Of a DNA stretch of 58,304 nt, positions 35,766-44,665 are shown piece after piece. Position numbers and translations under genes: made by a program. The notes below the pieces were generated by a model, which saw only the letters and a list, made by a program, of their open reading frames with translations, was not told the origin of the DNA and made no database searches. Each line of letters opens with the position of its first letter. Position 1 is the first letter of the stretch. The DNA is from Chitinophaga pinensis (GTDB lineage: Bacteria; Bacteroidota; Bacteroidia; Chitinophagales; Chitinophagaceae). The stretch is taken from positions 1 to 58,304 of the forward strand of contig CAMCMP010000022.1 in the NCBI GenBank assembly GCA_945876095.1, read 5' to 3'.

Positions 35766-37043
35766 ATGAAAAAATTACTTTTAATTGCTCTGTTAGTTTT
35801 GATTCAGTTAGATATTATTTTGGCACAGAAGATAGTGCCTGCAATCAATCCGGAAGCAGGCGGATTTTCATCTGCTCGTCTTCAACGTCTTGACAATGCG
35901 ATGAACGAATGGGTTCAAAAAGAATGGATGAATGGAGCTGCTGCAATGATTATACATGATGGAAAAATAGTGTATCATAAAGCCGTTGGCTACAATGACC
36001 TTGAAAATAAAATTGCTCTTAAAAAAGATGATATTTTCAGAATTGCATCACAAACCAAAGCGGTTACCAGTGTAGCCATTATGATGCTGATGGAAGAAGG
36101 TAAACTACTTTTAGATGATCCTGTTTCAAAATATATTCCCTCTTTTAAAAAGCAAGGAGTGCTTGATAAATTTAATGCGGCAGATACGACCTACACTACT
36201 GTTCCAGCTAAAAAAGAAATCACCATTCGCGAACTGCTTACGCACACTTCGGGACTTGACTATGCACAAATTGGTAGCAAAGAATCCAATGCGATTTATG
36301 CAAAAAATAAAATTACTGGTGGCTTAGGAGTTACCAATAGCACCCTATTAGAGGCAATGACTCGTTTGGGGAAATTGCCACTGATGCACCAACCAGGTGA
36401 GAAATTCACCTACGGATTAAATACCGATTTACTAGGTTGTCTAGTAGAAGTTATTTCAGGAACTTCCCTCAATGACTTTTTTAGAATACGAATATTCGAA
36501 CCTTTAGAAATGAAGGATACCTACTTTTATGTACCTCAAGAAAAAGCTGCTCGATTGGTAAATTTATACAAAGAAAATGAGGAAGGACATCTACAAAAAT
36601 CAACCAAAACTATTCTTAATGGTCCCACTGTAGTTAACTATCCATTCATCAAGACTGGCTATTACTCTGGTGGTGGCGGACTCTCTTCTACTATTTATGA
36701 TTATGCTGTTTTTCTACAGATGCTTTTAAACAATGGCAAATACAATGGCAAGCAATTGTTGAGTAGAAATAGTGTAAGAATGATGACAATGAACCAAGTG
36801 GGAGATTTGAATATGGGTGTCAATAAATTTGGACTTGGGTTTCAAGTAGTAACAGAAAAGGGAAGTGCAAAAACTCCTGCACGGGAAGGCACTTTCAGTT
36901 GGAGCGGAGCATTTTCGACCTTCTACTGGGTAGATCCGAAAGAAAAATTAGTGCTACTTTTCTTCCGTCAACAAGAAGGAGGTTCTCATGGTGAGGTGGT
37001 TGAAAAATTTAGAAATCTAACTTATCAAGCAATAGCAGACTGA
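35766..37043 (+). CDS. serine hydrolase of the class C beta-lactamase/esterase family
   Basis: A 425-residue secreted enzyme (signal peptide ending about residue 21, ILAQ). The nucleophile motif is S95-Q-T-K98 in FRIASQTKAV; the second motif Tyr is Y216 in EKFTYGLNTDLLG; HTSGLDY is the usual intervening motif. C-terminal GTFSWSGAFSTFYWVDPKEK corresponds to the third (H/K-x-G-like) motif region. It is more likely an esterase or peptidase than a drug-resistance lactamase, as the third motif is of the esterase type. A terminator follows at 37078. Confidence 0.9.
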   Translation: MKKLLLIALLVLIQLDIILAQKIVPAINPEAGGFSSARLQRLDNAMNEWVQKEWMNGAAAMIIHDGKIVYHKAVGYNDLENKIALKKDDIFRIASQTKAVTSVAIMMLMEEGKLLLDDPVSKYIPSFKKQGVLDKFNAADTTYTTVPAKKEITIRELLTHTSGLDYAQIGSKESNAIYAKNKITGGLGVTNSTLLEAMTRLGKLPLMHQPGEKFTYGLNTDLLGCLVEVISGTSLNDFFRIRIFEPLEMKDTYFYVPQEKAARLVNLYKENEEGHLQKSTKTILNGPTVVNYPFIKTGYYSGGGGLSSTIYDYAVFLQMLLNNGKYNGKQLLSRNSVRMMTMNQVGDLNMGVNKFGLGFQVVTEKGSAKTPAREGTFSWSGAFSTFYWVDPKEKLVLLFFRQQEGGSHGEVVEKFRNLTYQAIAD

Positions 37044-37077
37044 TAGCAATAAAAGTTGCCTTATCAAAATAATTAAT

Positions 37078-37116
37078 AAAAAAAGCGAATGCCCTTATCG
37101 GTTATTCGCTTTTTTT
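37078..37116. terminator. bidirectional intrinsic terminator
   Basis: Perfect 13-bp arms AAAAAAAGCGAAT (37078-37090) and ATTCGCTTTTTTT (37104-37116) with a 13-nt loop, located between the convergent serine hydrolase and CDP-alcohol transferase genes. A tracts and T tracts on both sides allow termination in both directions. Confidence 0.9.
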
Positions 37117-37133
37117 ATAGTAGTAATTATTTT

Positions 37134-37910
37134 TTAATTGATCGGTAGAAAAAAATTTCTTACCCCAATTAAAACAAATACAAATAAAGTATAGAAAATA
37201 AAAAAAGGGACAATATATTCTATCCAACCAAACTGCAACATGATTGCGATGGACAATAATTGAAACCCTAATCCATAAAATGAAACTAAGGTCATGAACC
37301 AATTGGGAAATGTTTTCACCTTATAGGCATCCTGGTCTATAAAATGAATTAATTTATCAAATCCCCCGTAAAGAAAATAATAGACAGTAAATAAAATATT
37401 CACTGTCTGCTGACTTTCCCCGGAAAATGCCCTTGGAGATTTGTACTCAAATATTTTACTCGTAGCATCACCGCCGACAGATTTATTTCTCAAAATCACA
37501 TAATAATAATTATAGAGTGTGCCCTGTAATTGAATTCCGATAAAAGCCAATAGGGTAGTTAAAATAGTAGTTTTTGAAACATAGCAAATTGCCATTAAAA
37601 TAAGGAAATTTAGAAGGATGTCAAAAATGCTATCCAAGTATCTGCCTGTGTAGGAAGGAGTATTTTTCACTCTTGCCAATTCGCCATCCGCTGCATCTAT
37701 GATTGACTTTAGCACCAAGAAAAAACCTGCAAAAAAATACCAACCCCTTAGTATACAATAAATGGCAATCAATCCACAAACTCCAAAAAGCAGCGTAACA
37801 TGAATGGGGGTAATCCGGGTAAATTTTAATTGATTGACAAAAAGCTTGGCAACTGGTCTGCCGTAATCAGAAAAATCAAAAAACTTCTCCTCTGCAGCAA
37901 GCTTTGACAT
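37134..37910 (-). CDS. CDP-alcohol phosphatidyltransferase family protein
   Basis: Membrane phospholipid-synthesis enzyme with the complete catalytic motif D-G-x2-A-R-x8-G-x3-D-x3-D, seen as DGELARVKNTPSY then TGRYLDSIFD. I chose the ATG at 37908-37910 (258 residues, MSKLAAEEKFFDFSDYG). The longer frame to 38090 would overlap the start of the divergent helicase gene, and a -7 promoter element lies inside that extension at 37949-37956. About six helices follow. The alcohol acceptor is unknown. Confidence 0.85.
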   Translation of the reverse strand: MSKLAAEEKFFDFSDYGRPVAKLFVNQLKFTRITPIHVTLLFGVCGLIAIYCILRGWYFFAGFFLVLKSIIDAADGELARVKNTPSYTGRYLDSIFDILLNFLILMAICYVSKTTILTTLLAFIGIQLQGTLYNYYYVILRNKSVGGDATSKIFEYKSPRAFSGESQQTVNILFTVYYFLYGGFDKLIHFIDQDAYKVKTFPNWFMTLVSFYGLGFQLLSIAIMLQFGWIEYIVPFFIFYTLFVFVLIGVRNFFLPIN

Positions 37911-37948
37911 GTAATAAAATATATGCGCCTGACAATATAGTCGGGGTG

Positions 37949-37956
37949 CAAATGTA
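37949..37956 (-). promoter_or_regulatory. -7 element upstream of the CDP-alcohol transferase
   Basis: Minus-strand TACATTTG matches TAnnTTTG, 39 nt before the chosen ATG at 37910. No clear -33 element. It supports the shorter protein start. Confidence 0.45.
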
Positions 37957-38075
37957 GTGCTATCTAGAATCATGGGGCCATATCTTTTTGAATTGGCCTC
38001 GCTGTCTATCTCACCAATATCACTTATAAAATGCGAATATTTTTTTATTGTATTTAACGGTGGTAATTTTACCCC

Positions 38076-39914
38076 ATGTCCTCTTCCCATCCATATCTAA
38101 AAAAACTACTTCAATGCATCGAGTTAGAAGAAAAAGAACAAGTAAAAAGATATAGTTTAGATCAACAGCATACACTCAAATCATTAAAGGCAGAGGGATT
38201 GGCTTTGCACCCGATAATGATTACCAGAAAAAATTTCGGTTATGCAGATTATCCTGAAATAACTTTTCGAATTAATTTTCCATCCGAGACCAATCAATTC
38301 AAAGATGGTGCGGCAATTGAATGTTTTTTTTCTGGAGAAGAACCCATAAAAGGTGTATTGCTCAATTTAGAGGGTAAACAAGGAGAGTGTAGGCTGTATG
38401 CTCCTGACTTTCCAGATTGGATTGAAGACAATGGTGTAGGAATAAAATTAGCGCCTGATCAAAGAACCACTACCATTTTAAAATCGGCATTGAATGAGGT
38501 AGAAAACAGTCCCAACTCAATCAAGCTATTTGAAAAAATTCATGGTGAGTCGCCGGTAGAAAAAACTACTACTTCATCCCAATCGCTTCCGCTGAATTAT
38601 AAAAATCAGCGACTCAATGAAAGTCAACAGAAAGCGGTTCAAGCAATTACTCAAAATGAAAATATTACCATTGTGCATGGTCCACCTGGCACAGGTAAGA
38701 CCACCACTTTAATTGAAGGCATCCTTCAGTTAATCAATGTGGGAGAAAAAATATTGGTATCCGCACCTAGTAATACTGCCGTCGATAATATCGCCAAAGG
38801 CTTGCTATTACAAGGTATTGAAGTACTACGAGTTGGAAATACCAGTAAGGTGGATGAAGTTTTATTTGCGCACACGCCCGAAGGAAAACTCGCTAACAGC
38901 AAGCAGCAAAAAGAAATCAAGCAACTAAAAATTAGAGCAGAAGAGTTTAGGAAAATGGCCTTAAAATATAAAAGGAGTTTTGGAAAAGCTGAAAGAGAAC
39001 AACGCAATCTTTTGTTTAAAGAAGTAAAAAGTATTCGAACAGAAATAAAAAAATTACAGGCCTACAATGAAGAAAAACTTTATGCTTCTGCTCAAGTAAT
39101 TGCTGGCACTCCAATTGGATTGTACGATTCAAAAATAAAACAGTTCACTTTTAACACCCTAGTAATTGATGAAGCTGGACAATGTATAGAACCGATGGCA
39201 TGGTGTATTTTTCCATTGGCTGAAAAATATGTTTTAGCGGGTGATCATTTGCAACTACCCCCTACCGTATTGAACTTTGAAGCGGCAAGAATGGGTTTGC
39301 AAAATTCTATTTTAGAAGTTTGTATTGAAAGAGTGAACGCTGTTTTTTTATTGAATACGCAATACCGGATGCGAGCAACCATTGCAGGATTTTCAAGCAA
39401 CTATTTTTATAACAATCTACTTCAAACAGCTGGCCACCTCATAGACACCGGCGTTCACCTTAGTTTCATAGACACTGCAGGGTCGGGGTTAAACGAGGCA
39501 AGTGGAAGTAACGGAATGAGCTTACAAAATGAAGGAGAGTTAGCGATAGCACTAAAACTAATTGCTACCGAAAATTTAGATCCATCAAAAACTGCTTTCA
39601 TTTCTCCTTATGCAGGACAGGTAGCGGCGGCAAAGGAACTATTGCCCAAAGAAATGCGCATCAGCACCATCGATAGTTTCCAAGGACAGGAGCAACATAC
39701 TATTATATTGTCGCTGGTGCGTAGCAATGACGAAGGAGAAATTGGTTTTTTAAAAGATTACAGAAGAATGAATGTGGCCATTACTCGAGCCAAAGAACAA
39801 CTTTTTGTAATAGGCGATAGTGCTACCATTGGAGGAGATGCCTTCTATCATTCCTTTTTAACTTATATAGAAAACAAAAGTTGTTATCGGACCGTGTGGG
39901 AATTTGAGTTATAG
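38076..39914 (+). CDS. UPF1-like superfamily 1B helicase
   Basis: A 612-residue ATP-dependent nucleic-acid helicase of the IGHMBP2/Upf1/SMUBP2 type. An N-terminal OB-like region (about 1-190) precedes the motor. Motifs: Q-motif LNESQQKAVQ, Walker A GPPGTGKTTT (about 202-211), Ia SAPSNTAVDNI, II VIDEAGQ (about 362-368), III AGDHLQLPPTV, IV LNTQYRM, V STIDSFQGQE and VI RRMNVAITRAKEQL. Between Ia and II is a charged coiled stalk (about 270-335). It has no neighbour on the same strand; its cellular role in bacteria is not settled. Confidence 0.93.
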   Translation: MSSSHPYLKKLLQCIELEEKEQVKRYSLDQQHTLKSLKAEGLALHPIMITRKNFGYADYPEITFRINFPSETNQFKDGAAIECFFSGEEPIKGVLLNLEGKQGECRLYAPDFPDWIEDNGVGIKLAPDQRTTTILKSALNEVENSPNSIKLFEKIHGESPVEKTTTSSQSLPLNYKNQRLNESQQKAVQAITQNENITIVHGPPGTGKTTTLIEGILQLINVGEKILVSAPSNTAVDNIAKGLLLQGIEVLRVGNTSKVDEVLFAHTPEGKLANSKQQKEIKQLKIRAEEFRKMALKYKRSFGKAEREQRNLLFKEVKSIRTEIKKLQAYNEEKLYASAQVIAGTPIGLYDSKIKQFTFNTLVIDEAGQCIEPMAWCIFPLAEKYVLAGDHLQLPPTVLNFEAARMGLQNSILEVCIERVNAVFLLNTQYRMRATIAGFSSNYFYNNLLQTAGHLIDTGVHLSFIDTAGSGLNEASGSNGMSLQNEGELAIALKLIATENLDPSKTAFISPYAGQVAAAKELLPKEMRISTIDSFQGQEQHTIILSLVRSNDEGEIGFLKDYRRMNVAITRAKEQLFVIGDSATIGGDAFYHSFLTYIENKSCYRTVWEFEL

Positions 39915-39938
39915 GGAAATCTAAATTTCAAGACTACC

Positions 39939-39954
39939 GAGTGGCTGCTCACTC
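39939..39954. terminator. weak hairpin after the helicase gene
   Basis: GAGTG (39939-39943) and CACTC (39950-39954) around a 6-nt loop, followed by AATTTTT. It lies between the convergent helicase and pdxH genes. Short stem, so modest support. Confidence 0.4.
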
Positions 39955-39970
39955 AATTTTTAAAAATCGG

Positions 39971-40618
39971 TTAAGGTGCCAATCTTTCAATTTTCCAACT
40001 ACCAGATGTAGTTTCAGTATACAATATTCTGTCATGCATTCTGCTAGGCCTACCCTGCCAAAACTCAATACTCGTAGGCTTTATACGATACCCACCCCAA
40101 TTTGGAGGCTTGGGTATTGCTTCATCTTTAAAGCGCTCTGCATAATAATCAAATGTTTCCTCCAAAAAGGCTTTGCCCGCCACCACGGTACTTTGAGGAG
40201 ATGACCAAGCGCCAAGTTTACTCCCTTCAGGGCGACTATCAAAATAATCAATACTCTCTTGCAGGGCAATTTTTTCTACTGCTCCACTAATTCTAACCTG
40301 CCGCTCCAATTCTTTCCAGAAAAATAATAAAGTGGCATTCGGATTTTCTTCTAGCTGCTTGCTTTTGGCACTATTGTAATTGGTAAAAAAAACAAAACCT
40401 TTTTCATCAAAAGCTTTCAGTAACACGATTCTTGCATCGGGTATTCCTTTGCTATCAGCGGTAGCAACAGTCATCGCATTCATTTCAACAATCTGAGAAG
40501 CGGCTGCATCTTCCCACCACTTTGCAAACTGCTCAATGGGCGATGCTGTTACGTCCTCCTCGTTAAGCGAATGCAAGGTGTAATCCTTGCGAATATTTGA
40601 AAGCGCTTCTGGAGTCAT
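39971..40618 (-). CDS. pdxH: pyridoxamine 5'-phosphate oxidase
   Basis: FMN enzyme that oxidises pyridoxine/pyridoxamine phosphate to pyridoxal phosphate, cytoplasmic. The 215-residue length is standard. Motifs: PDARIVLLKAFDEKGFVFFT (FMN-binding), NPNATLLFFWKELERQVRI, GAWSSPQSTV, PKPPNWGGYRI and the C-terminal signature FWQGRPSRMHDRILY. The gene is isolated, with the 41-bp tandem repeat array directly upstream of its start. Confidence 0.95.
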   Translation of the reverse strand: MTPEALSNIRKDYTLHSLNEEDVTASPIEQFAKWWEDAAASQIVEMNAMTVATADSKGIPDARIVLLKAFDEKGFVFFTNYNSAKSKQLEENPNATLLFFWKELERQVRISGAVEKIALQESIDYFDSRPEGSKLGAWSSPQSTVVAGKAFLEETFDYYAERFKDEAIPKPPNWGGYRIKPTSIEFWQGRPSRMHDRILYTETTSGSWKIERLAP

Positions 40619-40647
40619 GGTTTGTAGTGTTATTCTTCAAAGATAAA

Positions 40648-40995
40648 AAGTTTAGGCGAGTATTATAATTGATTGCACTTTTCAATTCGGGTTTAGGGCG
40701 GCGTTATCACTGTTGGTGTTTTTTAATGCGGGTTTAGAAGAGTATTATAATTGTTGGTGTTTTTAAACTCGGGTTTAGGGCGGCGTTATTACTGTTGGTG
40801 CTTTTTAATGCGGGTTTAGGAGAGCTTTCGGATTGAGTGGGGTTTTCAATTCGGGTTTAGGGGAGTATGATTATTGAGTGTGCTTTTAAATGCGAGTTTA
40901 GGAGTTTAGGCGAGTATAATTATTGTTTGTCCTTTTTAATTCGGGTTTAGAGGTTTAGGAGTTTAGAGGGGTATTCGAATTATGGAGATTTTTTA
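40648..40995. repeat. 41-bp tandem repeat array, about eight units
   Basis: Seven units start at 40648, 40689, 40730, 40771, 40812, 40853 and 40894, each opening with a GGGTTTAGG-like block and ending near TTTTTAATGC or TTTTCAATTC. The first six are exactly 41 bp. The seventh is 49 bp through an 8-bp insertion (GTTTAGGA), and a divergent eighth from 40943 contains further 8-bp expansions. Units 2 and 4 are nearly identical. The unit length is not a multiple of three and no open frame runs through it. It fills the divergent gap between pdxH and the permease gene. Confidence 0.92.
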
Positions 40996-41178
40996 GGATG
41001 AGTTAAATCAAAAATATATCTTCGGAAAACAAACCTGGTCGACTCTTCTGCTATAAAAATGATTGCCACTTATTTTAGTCGACATTCATTTTGCGGAACT
41101 TCGATAGGTTGTAAAAATAAAATAAATTAATTTTCAATTAATTGGCCTTTGCCATTCACCCATCAATCAAAACAAACA
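40996..41178. other. intergenic remainder upstream of the permease
   Basis: Holds the likely permease promoter. Two GTCGAC palindromes (near 41038 and 41082) flank an AT-rich stretch; their meaning is unknown. No gene is supported. Confidence 0.4.
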
Positions 41179-42423
41179 ATGAAATCATCTACCAAAATTC
41201 AGCTTTCAATAATGATGTTCCTTCAGTTCGTCGTATGGGGTGCATGGTATGGACAACTTTCAAAATATTTATTTTCAATAGGATTCGATGGCGGACAAGT
41301 AGGAAATATTTATGCTACTTTCTCTATCGCCATGATCATCTCTCCCTTTATTGCGGGCATGATTGCAGATCGGTTTTTTGCTGCACAAAAAGTATTGGGT
41401 ATTTTAAATTTAGTGGGAGCAGGACTTTTGTTGTTACTCACATCCATTACAGATTATAATACCTTTTATTGGATTATGCTACTTTACTGCTTAACCTTTG
41501 CTCCTACCATCGCATTGACTAGCTCTATCTCCATGCGACAAATGACCAACCCACAAAAAGAATTTCCTTTAATTCGTGTAATGGGTACCGTTGCTTGGAT
41601 CGCTGTTACTAATTTAGTGGGCTACATGGGATGGGGTGATAAGAATACGATTTTTTATGTATCCGCTATCACCGCTCTAGCAATTGGAACTTACTCCTTT
41701 ACTTTACCTAACACACCCCCTTCTGCAAAAGGACCCGTTAGCTTTGGGCAGATCATTGGTAAAGATGCTTTCGTGTTATTTAAAGACCGTTCATTCGCCA
41801 TATTTTTTCTCTCCTCTTTATTAATTTGTATTCCACTTTCTTTTTATTATGCAATGGCTAACCCAGCCATCACAGATGCTTATAAAGCCGCTTTCGTTTC
41901 AGCAAACCCTGGACAAGCATTACCGAATACTTTTTATGTAGAGAATAAAATGTCTCTAGGCCAAGCATCAGAAGTTTTATTTATGCTACTACTTCCAATT
42001 GCCTATTTGCGTTTTGGGATAAAATGGATGTTGATTTCGGGATTGCTTGCATGGATCGCAAGATTCCTTTTCTTTGGATATGGAAATGCAGATTTAGCTG
42101 AGTGGATGCTATATGCAGGGATTTTGCTTCACGGTGTTTGTTATGATTTCTTCTTTGTAAGCGGAATGATTTATACCGATTTAAAAGCAGGTGAAAAAAC
42201 AAAATCACAGGCGCAAGGATTAATTTCACTTGCAACCTACGGATTAGGAATGGGTATTGGATCCATTATCTCTGGCTATGTACAAAAAATGTATACCAAT
42301 AGTGCAGGCGTTACTAACTGGACTAGTGTATGGTTGGTTCCTGCAGGGATTGCCTTGGTTGTACTTGTGGTATTTATTTTTCTTTTTAAAGACAATACAA
42401 GAAATAAAACAGTTGCGGTTTAA
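41179..42423 (+). CDS. MFS permease, nucleoside:H+ symporter (NupG-like) family
   Basis: A 414-residue, twelve-helix transporter; the ATG at 41179 (MKSSTKIQL) is preferred to the upstream TTG. Features: LQFVVWGAWYGQLSKYLFS, IAGMIADRFFAAQKVLG, and IRVMGTVAWIAVTNLVGY match the NupG/nucleoside symporter group, whose Bacteroidota members often sit in sugar-degradation loci. It starts a co-directional run with two Gfo/Idh/MocA genes and a TIM-barrel gene, so the cargo may be a sugar derivative rather than a nucleoside (inference). Confidence 0.85.
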   Translation: MKSSTKIQLSIMMFLQFVVWGAWYGQLSKYLFSIGFDGGQVGNIYATFSIAMIISPFIAGMIADRFFAAQKVLGILNLVGAGLLLLLTSITDYNTFYWIMLLYCLTFAPTIALTSSISMRQMTNPQKEFPLIRVMGTVAWIAVTNLVGYMGWGDKNTIFYVSAITALAIGTYSFTLPNTPPSAKGPVSFGQIIGKDAFVLFKDRSFAIFFLSSLLICIPLSFYYAMANPAITDAYKAAFVSANPGQALPNTFYVENKMSLGQASEVLFMLLLPIAYLRFGIKWMLISGLLAWIARFLFFGYGNADLAEWMLYAGILLHGVCYDFFFVSGMIYTDLKAGEKTKSQAQGLISLATYGLGMGIGSIISGYVQKMYTNSAGVTNWTSVWLVPAGIALVVLVVFIFLFKDNTRNKTVAV

Positions 42424-42472
42424 TCATTATTGATAAATATATAAACATCCATTTAAAAAAATAAAGAACTAC

Positions 42473-43666
42473 ATGAAAAGAATTGCTATGCTCGGCTCCG
42501 GATTTATCGGAAGGTTTTATGCCGATTCATTACAGGGACAAAGAAGTAAGGATAAAATTATTTCTATCTATTCGCGCAGAGAAGAAGCTGCTAAAAAATT
42601 TGCAACTGACTACCAATGCGATCGCTATACTACCAATCTAGAAGAAGCCATTGCTCATCCAGACGTAGATGTAGTATGCATTTCACTACCCAATCACTTG
42701 CATGAAGAAGCAGTGATGCTGTGCTGCAAACATAAAAAAGCGGTGCTTACTACTAAGCCACTTGGACGCAATGCAGCAGAAGCAAAGCGCATGTTGCTTG
42801 CCGTAGAAGAAGCCGGTATTTTTAACGGTTACCTCGAAGACCTTGTGTATACTCCCAAGTTTTTAAAGTCGTATGAAAGTGTAAAGAATGGAGCACTTGG
42901 AAGAATTCTTTGGGCTAAATCAAGAGAAGCACATCCTGGGCCGCACAGTGATTGGTTTTGGGACATTGAAAAAGCAGGTGGTGGATGTATCCTTGACCTA
43001 GGTTGTCATTGCATTGAAATTACGCGCACCTATATTGGTAAAGATATTAAGCCAATAGAAGTAATGTGCTGGGCCGATACACAAGTAAAACCTATCGATG
43101 CAGAAGATCATTCTATCGGATTGATTAAATATGAAAATGGTGCTATGGCTCAGTTTGAGGTAAGCTGGACATTTCGTGGGGGCCTTGATCTTAGAGATGA
43201 AGTAATGGGAACAGAAGGCACCATCTGGGTAAATAATTTTTTACGTACCGGACTAGAAATGTTTACTACCGGAAAAGGGGCAGATTATGTTGCAGAAAAA
43301 GCAGAGAGCAATACTGGTTGGCTTTTTCCTGTGGGAGACGAGCTCAATGAGCTTGGATACAATCACATGTTTGCAGAAATGTTTAACTGCATGGAAAATG
43401 GTACCTCTCCGAGAGAAACTTTTTATGATGGATACATCGTTAATGCGATCATTGACGCTGCTTACAAATCTGCTAAATCTAAATCATGGGAACCCATTCA
43501 ATTAGATATTTGGCGTGGTAAAACTGGATTAAGTAAAGAAAGTCATTTGATAGAACATGATAAAGATCATTATCTAATTAAAGAAGAAATGACTCACTAT
43601 GGAACAAAAAAGTTAATTTTAAAGAACAAACAAACTGGTAAAATCATAGAAAAAGTAATTGAATAA
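42473..43666 (+). CDS. Gfo/Idh/MocA family oxidoreductase, cytoplasmic
   Basis: A 397-residue NAD(P)-dependent oxidoreductase with no signal sequence: MKRIAMLGSGFIGRFYADSL (dinucleotide fold), VDVVCISLPNHLHEEAVMLC, LTTKPLGRNAAEAKRML (EKP-type), and GGCILDLGCHCIEITRTYIG with catalytic-type Asp/His. It starts 49 nt after the permease and 54 nt before the TIM-barrel gene, in a probable operon. Substrate unknown; sugar or inositol derivative likely. Confidence 0.88.
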   Translation: MKRIAMLGSGFIGRFYADSLQGQRSKDKIISIYSRREEAAKKFATDYQCDRYTTNLEEAIAHPDVDVVCISLPNHLHEEAVMLCCKHKKAVLTTKPLGRNAAEAKRMLLAVEEAGIFNGYLEDLVYTPKFLKSYESVKNGALGRILWAKSREAHPGPHSDWFWDIEKAGGGCILDLGCHCIEITRTYIGKDIKPIEVMCWADTQVKPIDAEDHSIGLIKYENGAMAQFEVSWTFRGGLDLRDEVMGTEGTIWVNNFLRTGLEMFTTGKGADYVAEKAESNTGWLFPVGDELNELGYNHMFAEMFNCMENGTSPRETFYDGYIVNAIIDAAYKSAKSKSWEPIQLDIWRGKTGLSKESHLIEHDKDHYLIKEEMTHYGTKKLILKNKQTGKIIEKVIE

Positions 43667-43720
43667 ATGATTCGCCTTTTCTCTTTATAACGAAAGCAAT
43701 TTTTAAATAAAAAAACTATC

Positions 43721-44596
43721 ATGAAAAAAAAACTTTTACTAATCCATGTAATCTTTGGATTGCTACTGTTGATGGCCACTGTTTCTAGTGTCTATGGTCA
43801 AAAGAAATCTACGGGAAATGCAAGTCAAAAATTTATCGCTGCCAACTGGAAACTTGGAATACAGATGTGGACCTTTCGATTGTTTACCCAACAAGAAGCT
43901 TTGGAAAAGGCTGACTCTGCTGGAATAAGATATATAGAGGCTACGATTGGACAAAAAATAGACAAGTCAGGTAAAGAAGCATTTGGAATTGATATGACCG
44001 CTGCAGATAGAACAAAACTAAAAGGTCTGTTAGCAAAACACAAGGCTCAAATAGTTGCGATGGGTGTAATTAATCCACCGAACAGAGCAAGTTGGATTAA
44101 AACTTTTGATCTAGCGAAAGAGTTTGGTCTTAGTTATATTATTTCTGAGCCGCCAAAAAATCAATGGGATTTGATTGACAGTCTTGCAGGCTTTTATAAA
44201 ATAAAAGTGGCTATACATGAGCATGCAAATCCGAATCCATACTGGCATCCTGATTCAGTATTAGCAGCCATTAAGGGTCATTCTAATATTGGAGCTTGTG
44301 CAGATTTAGGTCACTGGGCGCGCAGCGGACTAGACCCTGCAGAATGTTTGAGAAAATTAGAAGGACATGTTATTGGGGTTCATCTAAAAGATATCGTAAC
44401 CTTTGGTATGAGGAAAGCAGCGGATGCTACCGTTGGAAAAGGAGTAATCAATTTTGCTCCAATATTTGAAGAATTAAATCGTCAAAAATTTAAAGGCATG
44501 TTGTCGATCGAACATGAATCCAATTGGGAAAACAATCTGCCTGATGTAATTGAAACGGTGAATTTTTACAACGAACAAGTTAAAAAATTAAAATAG
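43721..44596 (+). CDS. secreted sugar phosphate isomerase/epimerase-like TIM barrel
   Basis: A 291-residue member of the xylose-isomerase-like TIM-barrel superfamily with a signal peptide (cleaved near VYGQ, residue 27). Motifs: LGIQMWTFRLF, GIRYIEATIG, KVAIHEHANPNPYWHPDS, IGACADLGHWARSGLD, GVHLKDI and GMLSIEHES, giving the His/Asp/Glu metal ligands expected. Exported TIM-barrel proteins alongside Gfo/Idh/MocA genes fit oxidised-sugar conversion. It is third in the permease operon. Confidence 0.88.
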   Translation: MKKKLLLIHVIFGLLLLMATVSSVYGQKKSTGNASQKFIAANWKLGIQMWTFRLFTQQEALEKADSAGIRYIEATIGQKIDKSGKEAFGIDMTAADRTKLKGLLAKHKAQIVAMGVINPPNRASWIKTFDLAKEFGLSYIISEPPKNQWDLIDSLAGFYKIKVAIHEHANPNPYWHPDSVLAAIKGHSNIGACADLGHWARSGLDPAECLRKLEGHVIGVHLKDIVTFGMRKAADATVGKGVINFAPIFEELNRQKFKGMLSIEHESNWENNLPDVIETVNFYNEQVKKLK

Positions 44597-44665
44597 TTTT
44601 CAAAATTCATCACCAACAAAATTACCAATCAATTGATTTTATTGATCACTCATTTATAACAGTAC

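Noticed and set aside
35766..37043. Antibiotic-resistance class C beta-lactamase
   Set aside because: It has the SxxK and Tyr motifs but an esterase-like third motif and no resistance-type context; it is better described as a serine hydrolase of the family.
37911..38090. N-terminal extension of the CDP-alcohol transferase by 60 residues
   Set aside because: It would overlap the start of the divergent helicase gene, lacks family similarity, and contains a -7 promoter element.
40689..40995. GGGTTTAGG blocks looking like plant-type telomere repeats
   Set aside because: They are spaced 41 bp apart within longer degenerate units in a bacterial chromosome; the similarity is coincidental.
40648..40995. 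Possible CRISPR array
   Set aside because: The whole 41-bp unit is repeated; there are no unique spacers between conserved repeats and no cas genes nearby.
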